From: JALYXS01 sp051003795
GTDB lineage: Bacteria > Acidobacteriota > Terriglobia > Bryobacterales > Bryobacteraceae
DNA length: 7,009 nucleotides
Assembly (NCBI GenBank): GCA_051003795.1
Contig: JBPCKZ010000189.1
Span: 1-7,009, forward strand
Reading direction: 5' to 3'
Part shown: in pieces, positions 1-6,529 of the stretch
Numbering within the stretch: position 1 is the stretch's first letter
How the letters are laid out: each line of letters starts with the position of its first letter
The notes under the pieces: model-generated
What the model was told of the DNA's origin: nothing
Database searches by the model: none
What the model saw: the letters and a program-made list of their open reading frames with translations, nothing else
Translations under genes and position numbers: made by a program

Positions 1-203
1 CGGGGCCAACGCCATCATTGCACTACGGTGCTGCCAACTCAGCGGACGATGGGAAGAATTCTGGGAATCACGCGCCGCTGGCTGACTTCCGCCCGGCCTC
101 ACATCCACAAATTTGACGCGCACCCGATCTCTGGCGGCAAGCCGCATTTTTCGGGAAGGTCCGTTTATACCGGCCGTATGGCGATCTGTGGGACGAGTTC
201 GTA
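1..203 (+). pseudogene. Frame-broken upstream part of the DUF1549/DUF1553 protein
   Basis: This stretch should encode the DUF1549 end and the linker that precede DUF1553, but no plus frame is open across it. The frame that runs into the downstream gene is closed by TGA at 114-116. From 117 it reads a family-like linker, DLWRQAAFFGKVRLYRPYG, that continues smoothly into the intact part, so translation should originally have come from upstream of 204. Frame 2 is closed by TGA at 83-85, and frame 1 ends at TGA 205-207. Fragments resembling DUF1549 appear in other frames: HIHKFDAHPIS (100-132, frame 1), similar to the family's CHxHKFDPIS motif; GLTSTNLTRTR (95-127, frame 2), similar to the linker of short acidobacterial versions; and LHYGAA near the left edge (frame 3), faintly like a CHxGA heme-type motif. 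These cannot all be genuine. I infer one or more indels, either real decay or sequence error. The gene continues left of the window. Confidence 0.45.
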
Positions 204-1130
204 TTGAGCAACGAGGGCAAGGGGTACAACACGGCAAGCCCGAGCGTGGTGCGGCTGCCTCGGTGGAAGGCCGACACCACGCCGACATTCATTCTGACCG
301 GTGAACAACCGAAGCCCGGCGAAGATCCGCGCGAGGCGTACGCGCGCACGCTCACGAGCAATCCGCAATTCGCGCGTACCACCGTGAATTTGATCTGGGC
401 GGAATTGTTTGGGGCGGGCATTGTCGATCCGCCTCTCGATTTCGATCTGGATCGCAAACCCCTGGCGGTCCACGAGGACCTGCTCGATGCGCTCGCGAAG
501 GATTTCGCGGCGCACAGGTACAATTTGCGCTACATCATTCGCGTAATGGCGACCTCGGCGGCTTACCAGCTTTCCCATCGCTTGCCGCCGGGCGAGGAAG
601 CTCGGTGGAAACCCGAGTATGCCGGCTATTTCGCGCGGCATCTGGTTCGCCGCATCCCCGCGGAGCAGGTTTGGGACGGAATCTGCCAGGCGACCGGCGT
701 GTTCGGCGACATCGGGGCGAAGGACGCGGAGGGCGGTAAATTGAAATACGTGATGCAGATTGCATCGCCCGAAGATTTGGAGCCGAAACTCAACCGGCTG
801 TTGTCGGCGTTCGGCATGGACGACCGGCGGCTGGGTTCGCGATCTTTGAACGGATCTTCCGTGCAGGCTTCCATTCTGTTGAATAGCGATCTGGTGAAGG
901 AAAAAGTGCGGATCGATTCCAAAGGCCGCCTGAACGCGTTGTGGAACGCGGAGCCGCAGAAGACCAATGCGGAAATCGTGGAAGAAATGTTTCTGGCTTC
1001 GCTCTCGCGGATGCCTTCGCGCGAAGAGGCGGCATTCGGCGAAAAGCTGCTGGCGGAGCACCACGCTAAGGGAGCCGAAGACCTGATGTGGGTGCTGCTC
1101 AACAAGCCCGAATTTGTTCTGAACTATTAA
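204..1130 (+). CDS. DUF1553 domain-containing protein (PSD1 family), C-terminal part
   Basis: This is the C-terminal DUF1553 domain of a planctomycete/acidobacterium-type PSD1 protein, a family of cell-envelope proteins whose full-length members carry DUF1549, often with a cytochrome-like N-terminal part; its biochemical role is unknown. Visible family blocks, numbered from the TTG, are FARTTVNLIWAELFGAGIVD (56-75), HEDLLDALAKDF followed by YNLRYIIRVMATSAAYQLS (90-124), YFARHLVRRIPAEQVWD (142-158), LLSAFGMDDR (199-208), SSVQASILLNSDLV (218-231), EEMFLASLSRMPSREE (260-275) and the closing DLMWVLLNKPEFVLNY. The stop is TAA. TTG at 204 is the first usable start after the TGA at 114-116 and has GGACGAG 7 bases upstream, but homology-like sequence extends further upstream, so 204 is a start of convenience in a gene that appears 5'-disrupted. 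There is no signal peptide in this fragment. The DUF1501 gene follows after 9 bases, as is typical for the pair. Confidence 0.8.
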   Translation: MSNEGKGYNTASPSVVRLPRWKADTTPTFILTGEQPKPGEDPREAYARTLTSNPQFARTTVNLIWAELFGAGIVDPPLDFDLDRKPLAVHEDLLDALAKDFAAHRYNLRYIIRVMATSAAYQLSHRLPPGEEARWKPEYAGYFARHLVRRIPAEQVWDGICQATGVFGDIGAKDAEGGKLKYVMQIASPEDLEPKLNRLLSAFGMDDRRLGSRSLNGSSVQASILLNSDLVKEKVRIDSKGRLNALWNAEPQKTNAEIVEEMFLASLSRMPSREEAAFGEKLLAEHHAKGAEDLMWVLLNKPEFVLNY

Positions 1131-1135
1131 AGGAG
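1131..1135 (+). promoter_or_regulatory. Ribosome binding site of the DUF1501 gene
   Basis: AGGAG directly follows the TAA of the DUF1553 gene and lies 4 bases before the ATG at 1140. It supports that ATG as the start. Stop, ribosome binding site and start fall within 12 bases, which implies one mRNA and probably coupled translation. Confidence 0.75.
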
Positions 1136-1139
1136 CATT

Positions 1140-2519
1140 ATGACCGTGCCGTCTACCGCGATCCCAACCTTAAGCCGGCGCCGGTTATTGCAGATCGGTT
1201 CGGTTGCGCTTTCCGGCTTCGACCTGTTGCCTATGTTGCGGCCGGCGAATGTGCGGGCGGGCGAGAAGGTCGCGCCGCGGGGTTCGGCCGAATACTGCAT
1301 CTTCGTTTTTCTGCAAGGGGGCGCCAGCCAACTCGACACTTTCGACTTCAAGGAAGGGCACTGGACGCCGCCCGATTTCGATGTGCGCAAGATCTCGCCC
1401 GAGGTCACACTGCCCATGGGCCTGTTCCCGAATCTCGCGAAAAAACTGAACCGCATCGCGTTCGTGCGTTCGCTCGAAACCTGGGAAACCGAGCACGCGC
1501 GCGCGACTTATTACATGCACGTGGCGCATCCGATCAGTCCCGCGCGGTTGGCCGAAATTCCCACGTTGGGCGCCGTCGTGGCTTACGAGTTCCGCGACAG
1601 GCGCAAGGCCGCCGATTTCATGCCGCCGTTTGTTTCAATGAATTACGGCCCGGACGAGACCAAGCAGGGCTGCCTCGATCAGCGGTTCGGCCCGTTGAGT
1701 CTCGACACGAAAGGCGGCGATCTTTCGTTCGTGGTTCCCGATAACGAGAAGAGCCGGTTTGAACGGCGGCTGGAGTACCTGCACGCGATGGCCGGGATGG
1801 CGCCGGGAGCGTCCGCCGGGGGACCCGGTAAGCAATTAGACGCGTATCGCCGCGATGCGCTGGCAATGATGCAATCGCCGGAAATCCCGAAGATTCTGAA
1901 ACTGAAGGACGAGGAAAAGGTTCGCTATGGGGCGTCGCCGTTTGGCGACTCCTGCATTTTGGCCCGCAACATTTTGCGCGCCGAGAGCGGGACGCGCTTC
2001 ATTTCGCTCCACCACGGCGGGTGGGATTTCCACACCAACATCTACGATAAATCGCAAAAGGTGAACCACTACACGGTAAGCCGTTCGCTCGATCGAGGGT
2101 TGGCGGAACTGCTGTCGGATTTGGAAACAACGCAATGCCCCGACGGGCGCACGCTCCTGGACAAGACTCTGGTGGTGTGCCTCGGCGAATTTGGGCGCAC
2201 GCCGGGCGAACTGACTCCCGGCAAAGGCCGCGACCATCACCGGTTTGCGATGACGGGACTATTCGCGGGAGCGGGCGTCGCTGGCGGCCGCGTAATTGGG
2301 GCGACGGACGATCAAGGCGCGAAAGTGATCCGAAGCGGCTGGGAAAAGAAGCGCTCGATGTATCCGGAGGATGTGGCCGCGACCATTTATTCCGCGATGG
2401 GGATCGACTGGACCAAACAGATCGCCAACACCCCGTCGGGCCGGTTTTTCCAGTATTTGGAACCGCAGTCGGGGACGAACTTCATCGATGTGGCGGAAAT
2501 TTCGCCGCTGTTTACGTAA
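1140..2519 (+). CDS. DUF1501 domain-containing protein, Tat-exported sulfatase/phosphatase-like fold
   Basis: A complete 459-residue protein of the DUF1501 family, which belongs to the alkaline phosphatase/sulfatase-like superfamily; substrate unknown. The N-terminus has a twin-arginine signal, SRRRLLQ at residues 12-18, then a hydrophobic stretch to about 36 and a likely cleavage near NVRA (37-40), so export to the periplasm in folded form is expected. Family motifs in order are FLQGGASQLDTFD (57-69), HHGGWDFHTN (291-300), LGEFGRTP (348-355), GKGRDHH (361-367) and AGAGVAGGRVIGATD (376-390). D66, D296, H298, D365, H366 and H367 are candidate metal ligands by analogy with the superfamily (inference). 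The start is the ATG preceded by AGGAG. Length is normal for the family and I see no defect. It follows the DUF1553 gene after 9 bases, the usual partnership, implying that both act in the same envelope process. No promoter of its own is visible. Confidence 0.9.
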   Translation: MTVPSTAIPTLSRRRLLQIGSVALSGFDLLPMLRPANVRAGEKVAPRGSAEYCIFVFLQGGASQLDTFDFKEGHWTPPDFDVRKISPEVTLPMGLFPNLAKKLNRIAFVRSLETWETEHARATYYMHVAHPISPARLAEIPTLGAVVAYEFRDRRKAADFMPPFVSMNYGPDETKQGCLDQRFGPLSLDTKGGDLSFVVPDNEKSRFERRLEYLHAMAGMAPGASAGGPGKQLDAYRRDALAMMQSPEIPKILKLKDEEKVRYGASPFGDSCILARNILRAESGTRFISLHHGGWDFHTNIYDKSQKVNHYTVSRSLDRGLAELLSDLETTQCPDGRTLLDKTLVVCLGEFGRTPGELTPGKGRDHHRFAMTGLFAGAGVAGGRVIGATDDQGAKVIRSGWEKKRSMYPEDVAATIYSAMGIDWTKQIANTPSGRFFQYLEPQSGTNFIDVAEISPLFT

Positions 2520-2521
2520 AC
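2510..2521. repeat. Perfect 12-bp palindrome on the DUF1501 stop codon
   Basis: GTTTACGTAAAC is a perfect inverted repeat that contains the TAA stop (2517-2519). It lies at the 3' end of the DUF1501 gene in the convergent gap. With no loop it is a poor RNA hairpin, so it would be more likely a protein site on DNA, or chance. Function unknown. Confidence 0.35.
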
Positions 2522-2526
2522 GTTCG

Positions 2527-2581
2527 GCGAAGCGGCCCCTCGATTACTACCGCCACGATGGGGCGCTATCCTCAGCTTCGC
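2527..2581. terminator. Possible stem-loop between convergent genes
   Basis: GCGAAGC (2527-2533) pairs with GCTTCGC (2575-2581), and inside it CCCC (2536-2539) can pair with GGGG (2560-2563). The two helices enclose an interrupted stem of about 55 bases that fills most of the 81-bp gap between the DUF1501 gene and the dehydrogenase gene, the place where a bidirectional transcription end is expected. Neither strand has a T-tract after the stem, so it is not a classical intrinsic terminator. Position supports it more than structure does. Confidence 0.3.
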
Positions 2582-2600
2582 AGATTACCCCCCGCTAGCC

Positions 2601-5600
2601 TCACGCTAAAGCTTGCTTCACCAACTCGGCCTGCTCCTGATCGTGCCGCTTTTTCGATCCGGTCGCCGGGCTTGAGCTTTCGGCGCGTCCGATGTACCGC
2701 AGCTTGCGTTTGGTCTCATCAAGCATGGGCTGCAGGCTGTCCGACACAAATCCCCAAGCGCCCATGTTGCGCGGCTCCTCCTGAACCCAGGCGACCTCCG
2801 CCTCCGGATGCCTACGCAGCACGGCTTCCACTTGCTCCAGCGCGAACGGGTACACTTGTTCCATCCGCACCAGGGCAACCTGGCTGCCCGGCCGCGTTTC
2901 GCGCGCGGCCAGCAAGTCGTAGTAAACCTTGCCAGTGCAAAACACGATGCGACAGGCATTCTCGACGTCCGCGTCGTCGATCACCTCGCGGAATGCGCCG
3001 GAACTCAATTCCTCGAAAGTCGAAACTGCCTTGCCATACCGAAGCAGGCTTTTGGGCGTGAAGATCACCAAAGGTTTGCGCTTGGTCGAAGTCATCTGAC
3101 GGCGTAGCACATGAAAATATTGCGCGGGCGTGGTGCAGTTGACCACCTGCATATTGTCTTGCGCGCACAGCGTCAAAAACCGCTCCATGCGCGCGCTCGA
3201 ATGCTCCGGACCCTGACCTTCATATCCGTGCGGCAGCAGCATCACAAGGCCGGTTGGCTGCCCCCACTTCGATTCCGCCGTCGCGATGAACTGGTCGATC
3301 ATGATCTGCGCGCCGTTGCCGAAATCGCCGAATTGCGCCTCCCAAATCGTTAGCGTAAGCGGGTCGGCGACGCTGTAGCCAAATTCGAAACCGAGCACGG
3401 CGTATTCGCTAAGCGAGCTATCGTATACGTCGAAGCGCGCCTGCTCCCGCTCCAGGTGCTTAAGCGGGATGTATTTGTCCCCATTCTCGAAATCATAGAA
3501 AACCAGGTGCCGTTGGCTGAACGTGCCGCGCCCCGAATCCTGGCCGCTTAATCGAACGGGCGTTCCGTCAAGAGCCAGGCTGCCGAACGCGAGCGCCTCG
3601 GCGTATGCCCAATCGATGGGCCCGCCGTTTTGAAACGCCTCTTTGCGCTTCTCAATGAACCCCTTCAGCTTCGGATGCAAAGTGAAGCCGGCTGGGAAGC
3701 GCGTGATTCCGTCGACCACGCGTGCAAGCAGCGGCATTGGCGCCGATGTGTGCGGCGGCAAATTCCGGGTTTCGTGTACCGCGCTGAGATCCTCGACCGG
3801 AAACTTTTCCGCGCCCGTTTTGGCTCCATCGAACGCGGCTGCCAAGCGGCTGGCAACCTCCTTGCGCTTCCGCTCGGCTTCCTCGGCCGAGAGCACCTTC
3901 TCCCGAATCAGACGCTCGGCGTATAGCACGGCTACCGATGGCTGGTCTTTGATCTTTCGATACAGGATGGGCTGTGTATAAGCGGGGTCGTCCGTTTCGT
4001 TGTGCCCGTGGCGACGATAGCAGAACATATCGATCACGACGTCGCGCTTGAATTGTTGCCGGAAATCGAACGCCATTTGCACGGCGCGAATCGCCGCTTC
4101 GGGATCGTCCCCATTCAAGTGGAAGATCGGCGCTTGCACCATGCGCGCAACGTCGGTCGAATAGGGAGTCGAGCGGGAGTCGTCGGGCAGCGTCGTGAAC
4201 CCGATCTGGTTGTTGATGATCAGGTGGATCGTCCCGCCGGTGCAGTATCCATCCAGTTGCGAAAGATTCAGCGTTTCGGCCACTACGCCTTGCCCGGCAA
4301 ACGCCGCATCACCGTGGATCAAGAGCGGAATCACGAATTCGCGATGCGTATCGCCGAGCCGGTCCTGTTTCGGGCGGCAGATGCCTTCGACCACGGGATC
4401 GACCGCTTCCAGATGGCTTGGGTTCGGCGCGAGCGTAACCGCGATCTCCCGCCCGCTGGGCGAAGTATGCACGCCACGCGCTCCCAGATGGTACTTCACG
4501 TCGCCCGACCCTTGCGTACTCCCCGGATCGGCGTTGCCCTCGAATTCGGAAAAAATCTGCCGCAGTGGTTTGCCGACTACGTTCGCCAGTACGTTGAGGC
4601 GGCCGCGGTGGGCCATCCCCATCACGACTTCCTTTACGCCGCGCTCGGCGGCGAGGTTCAGGATGGAATCGAGAATCGGAATGGCGGTCTCGGCGCCCTC
4701 GAGCGAGAAGCGCTTCTGGCCCACGAAACGCGCGTGCAGAAAATGCTCGAACTCTTCGGCATCGAGCAAATTTTCGAAGATGCCGATCTGCGTGTCGCGA
4801 TCGAGCGGCCAACTGTTGGCCTGCGGTTCCATGCGCTGCTGCAGCCATTTTTTTTGCTCGGGATGCTGAATACTCATGTATTCGCAGGCGAGCTTCCCGC
4901 AGTACGTCTTGCGAAGCTGTTCCAGAATTTCGCGAAGCGTGGCGAAGTGCCGGTTCGGCTCGTCGGGATGCCCCAACGTGCCGGTGATGAATTCGCGGTC
5001 GAGATCCCAAATGGTAAGTCCGTAGTTAAGCGGGTCGAGTTCGGCGTGGTAGCCAGGCTCGGATCCCAGCGGATCGAGCCCGGCGAGCAGGTGGCCGCGC
5101 ACCCGGTACGCATTGATCAACTGGATGACGGCGGCTTCCTTGACGATCTCCGCGGTATTGGCCTTCGCGCCCAGCGACAGTACCTGGCGATCCGGCTCCC
5201 ATTTCACCGGTTGATAGGGAACCTTCAGGCTCTCGAAGATCTCTCCGTAGAAGTTTTCCTCGCCATCGAGCAGCGCTTGCACTTTCCCCAAAAACGCGCC
5301 CGATTCCGCGCCCTGAATAATACGATGATCATAGGTGCAAGTGATCGTCATCACCTTGCCGATGCCCAGCAGGGACCGGGTTTCCGGCGCAACGCCTTGG
5401 TACTCCGCCGGGTAGTCCATCGTGCCTACGGCGATGATCGCGCCCTGTCCGGGCATAAGCCGCGGGATCGAAGCCATGGTGCCAACCGTGCCGGGATTCG
5501 TTAGAGAAATGGTGGTTCCCTGGAAATCGCCGGTGGCGAGCTTGCCTGAGCGCGCGCGCGCGACAAGATCGTCAAACGTAGCGGCATATTGCGCGAATGC

Positions 5601-6176
5601 CATGCCGCCCGCGTTCTTGATATTCGGAACCAGCAGGCTGCGCGCGCCATTCTTCCCGGCCACATCGACCGCGATCCCCAGGTTGATTTCGGGATGCACC
5701 ACGCGAACCGGCTCTCCGCCGTTTTCCGCGAAAGCGTGATTCAGTCCCGGATTCGCTTGCACGGATTTCACGATGGCCCAGCCGATCAGGTGCGTATAAG
5801 AAACTTTGCTCTTTCCGATCAAGGAACGGTGGTGGTTGATCAGCCGCCGGTTTTCATCGACGACCTTGACGGGAATGGTGCGTTGCGAGGTCGCCAGCGG
5901 AACAAAAACGCTGGCGGCCATGTTCTCCGCGATCCGGGCGGCCGCGCCGCGCAGCGGAGCTAGTTCCTCGTTGGCACCCGCATTGGCAATCGTGGAACCG
6001 TTTCGTGGGGTTACGGGAAGGGTCCGGCCGGCGCCGTTCGCGCCCTTTGCGCCGTTCTGCTCGAAGAGGTGTTTCCAACTTTCATCGACCGAACCGCGGT
6101 CGTGATGATATTGCTCCAGCAGCTCTTCTTCGAGCCAACTATTGATGCCCAACGGGGGCTCGGGATTTCCAGCCAT
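2601..6176 (-). CDS. kgd: Multifunctional 2-oxoglutarate decarboxylase/dehydrogenase E1 fused to an E2-like succinyltransferase domain
   Basis: This 1191-residue cytosolic TCA-cycle enzyme decarboxylates 2-oxoglutarate with thiamine diphosphate. Residues 1-40 resemble the E1o N-terminal segment (INSWLEEELLEQY). An Ala/Gly/Asn-rich linker follows (41-70). Residues about 73-310 form an E2-like acyltransferase domain ending in the active-site motif DHRIIQG (283-289); there is no lipoyl domain. The E1 part follows: HRGRLNVLANVVGKP (523-537), NPSHLEAVDPVVEG (585-598), the thiamine diphosphate/Mg region GDAAFAGQG (622-630) with INNQIG (654-659), HGHNETDDP (723-731), SGQDSGRGTFSQRH (877-890), HGYEGQGPEHSSAR (983-996) and TPKSLLRY (1040-1047). 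The architecture and length match mycobacterial Kgd (about 1230 aa) and corynebacterial OdhA, not E. coli SucA (933 aa); odhA is an alternative symbol. The ATG at 6176 starts the conserved N-terminus. No sucB or lpd gene is adjacent in the window. Whether decarboxylase or full dehydrogenase activity dominates cannot be read from sequence. Confidence 0.95.
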   Translation of the reverse strand: MAGNPEPPLGINSWLEEELLEQYHHDRGSVDESWKHLFEQNGAKGANGAGRTLPVTPRNGSTIANAGANEELAPLRGAAARIAENMAASVFVPLATSQRTIPVKVVDENRRLINHHRSLIGKSKVSYTHLIGWAIVKSVQANPGLNHAFAENGGEPVRVVHPEINLGIAVDVAGKNGARSLLVPNIKNAGGMAFAQYAATFDDLVARARSGKLATGDFQGTTISLTNPGTVGTMASIPRLMPGQGAIIAVGTMDYPAEYQGVAPETRSLLGIGKVMTITCTYDHRIIQGAESGAFLGKVQALLDGEENFYGEIFESLKVPYQPVKWEPDRQVLSLGAKANTAEIVKEAAVIQLINAYRVRGHLLAGLDPLGSEPGYHAELDPLNYGLTIWDLDREFITGTLGHPDEPNRHFATLREILEQLRKTYCGKLACEYMSIQHPEQKKWLQQRMEPQANSWPLDRDTQIGIFENLLDAEEFEHFLHARFVGQKRFSLEGAETAIPILDSILNLAAERGVKEVVMGMAHRGRLNVLANVVGKPLRQIFSEFEGNADPGSTQGSGDVKYHLGARGVHTSPSGREIAVTLAPNPSHLEAVDPVVEGICRPKQDRLGDTHREFVIPLLIHGDAAFAGQGVVAETLNLSQLDGYCTGGTIHLIINNQIGFTTLPDDSRSTPYSTDVARMVQAPIFHLNGDDPEAAIRAVQMAFDFRQQFKRDVVIDMFCYRRHGHNETDDPAYTQPILYRKIKDQPSVAVLYAERLIREKVLSAEEAERKRKEVASRLAAAFDGAKTGAEKFPVEDLSAVHETRNLPPHTSAPMPLLARVVDGITRFPAGFTLHPKLKGFIEKRKEAFQNGGPIDWAYAEALAFGSLALDGTPVRLSGQDSGRGTFSQRHLVFYDFENGDKYIPLKHLEREQARFDVYDSSLSEYAVLGFEFGYSVADPLTLTIWEAQFGDFGNGAQIMIDQFIATAESKWGQPTGLVMLLPHGYEGQGPEHSSARMERFLTLCAQDNMQVVNCTTPAQYFHVLRRQMTSTKRKPLVIFTPKSLLRYGKAVSTFEELSSGAFREVIDDADVENACRIVFCTGKVYYDLLAARETRPGSQVALVRMEQVYPFALEQVEAVLRRHPEAEVAWVQEEPRNMGAWGFVSDSLQPMLDETKRKLRYIGRAESSSPATGSKKRHDQEQAELVKQALA

Positions 6177-6188
6177 GGCGCTATTTAA

Positions 6189-6193
6189 CTCTC
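6189..6193 (-). promoter_or_regulatory. Weak ribosome binding site of kgd
   Basis: On the minus strand GAGAG (within AAAAGAGAG) lies 12 bases upstream of the kgd ATG at 6176. The spacing is longer than ideal, and no better purine run is closer. The start is therefore supported mainly by the conserved N-terminal protein sequence. Confidence 0.35.
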
Positions 6194-6211
6194 TTTTGGG
6201 TGCCTTGTTTT

Positions 6212-6217
6212 ATGATA
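6212..6217 (-). promoter_or_regulatory. Candidate -10 element for kgd
   Basis: On the minus strand TATCAT (plus-strand ATGATA) is a 5-of-6 match to the sigma-70 -10 box, 35 bases upstream of the kgd ATG and in the only spacer available for its promoter. I find no convincing -35 at 16-18 bases upstream. The call rests on position and one hexamer. Confidence 0.3.
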
Positions 6218-6246
6218 ACTCCAGGCAAGCGGGGGCGCGGCCTTCC

Positions 6247-6260
6247 GCAAAGCCGGTTGC
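6247..6260. promoter_or_regulatory. Possible antitoxin operator: GCAA-N6-TTGC inverted repeat
   Basis: GCAA (6247-6250) and TTGC (6257-6260) form a 4-bp inverted repeat with a 6-base spacer, ending 4 bases before the TATAAT of the toxin-antitoxin promoter. Phd/YefM-type antitoxins usually bind short inverted repeats over their own promoter and repress it together with the toxin. The position fits that role, but the arms are short and could arise by chance. A second short element, GCGG-N4-CCGC (6237-6248), lies just upstream. Confidence 0.25.
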
Positions 6261-6264
6261 CGCT

Positions 6265-6270
6265 TATAAT
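6265..6270 (+). promoter_or_regulatory. -10 box of the toxin-antitoxin operon
   Basis: TATAAT is a perfect -10 hexamer placed 10 bases before the antitoxin ATG. Transcription would start around 6277-6279, leaving a leader of only about 2-4 bases, so the mRNA is probably leaderless or nearly so. No good -35 lies at 16-18 bases upstream (CTTCCG or TTCCGC), and there is no extended TGn. An unseen activator or weak basal activity is possible. Confidence 0.55.
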
Positions 6271-6280
6271 CGAAGCAGCC

Positions 6281-6529
6281 ATGCAAGTTAATATAGGCGA
6301 AGCCAAAACAAAACTCTCCAAGTTAGTTAAGCGGGCAACGCTGGGCGAGGACGTGATCATTGCCAGGGCTGGTAAGCCCGTCGTGAAGCTAACAAAGATC
6401 GAGCCCCCCTGGAAGCCGTCTAAAAAGAAGCGGATTTTTGGTTCCGGCGCCGGCCAGGTGAAATTTATCGATCCGGATTGGGACAAGCCCATGACCGACC
6501 AAGAAGTGAAAGAATTTTTTGGCTGGTGA
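6281..6529 (+). CDS. Phd/YefM-family antitoxin (VapB-like partner of a PIN toxin)
   Basis: An 82-residue antitoxin. The N-terminal Phd/YefM DNA-binding half runs MQVNIGEAKTKLSKLVKRA then GEDVIIARAGKPVVKL (about residues 1-37). A basic linker, KPSKKKR (45-51), leads into the toxin-binding tail with GAGQVKFIDPDWDKPM (56-71) and DQEVKEFFGW at the end, a form often seen in antitoxins paired with PIN toxins. It should neutralise the downstream toxin and repress its own promoter. The ATG at 6281 is chosen because it opens the conserved domain; an upstream in-frame extension to 6200 would include the promoter and has no homology-like sequence. Only a faint GAAG precedes the ATG, in line with a leaderless message. 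Base composition looks more AT-rich than the neighbouring kgd gene, consistent with a mobile module. Its stop overlaps the toxin start by 4 bases. Confidence 0.88.
   Translation: MQVNIGEAKTKLSKLVKRATLGEDVIIARAGKPVVKLTKIEPPWKPSKKKRIFGSGAGQVKFIDPDWDKPMTDQEVKEFFGW

Noticed and set aside
165..1064. A 299-codon minus-strand open frame opposite the DUF1553 gene
   Set aside because: Arg-rich product without motifs, opposite clearly conserved DUF1553 blocks; a compositional shadow.
2135..3061. A 308-codon plus-strand open frame spanning the end of the DUF1501 gene and the 3' end of kgd
   Set aside because: It overlaps two confident genes in other frames, crosses the convergent gap, and its product is Pro/Arg-rich low-complexity sequence.
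4002..5504. A 500-codon plus-strand open frame opposite kgd
   Set aside because: It lies wholly antisense to strongly conserved dehydrogenase coding sequence. Its product is rich in Arg, Val and Leu with no recognisable domain, and long antisense open frames are common opposite GC-rich genes.
6200..6280. N-terminal extension of the antitoxin to an upstream start
   Set aside because: The extra 27 residues have no Phd-like sequence and would place the TATAAT inside the coding region. The ATG at 6281 starts exactly at the conserved domain.
6515..6529. Run of six Ts at the antitoxin 3' end as a -1 frameshift site that could fuse antitoxin to toxin
   Set aside because: The toxin frame is -1 relative to the antitoxin and is open here, but the heptamer is A TTT TTT, not a full slippery site, and the normal GTGA overlap already explains toxin expression.
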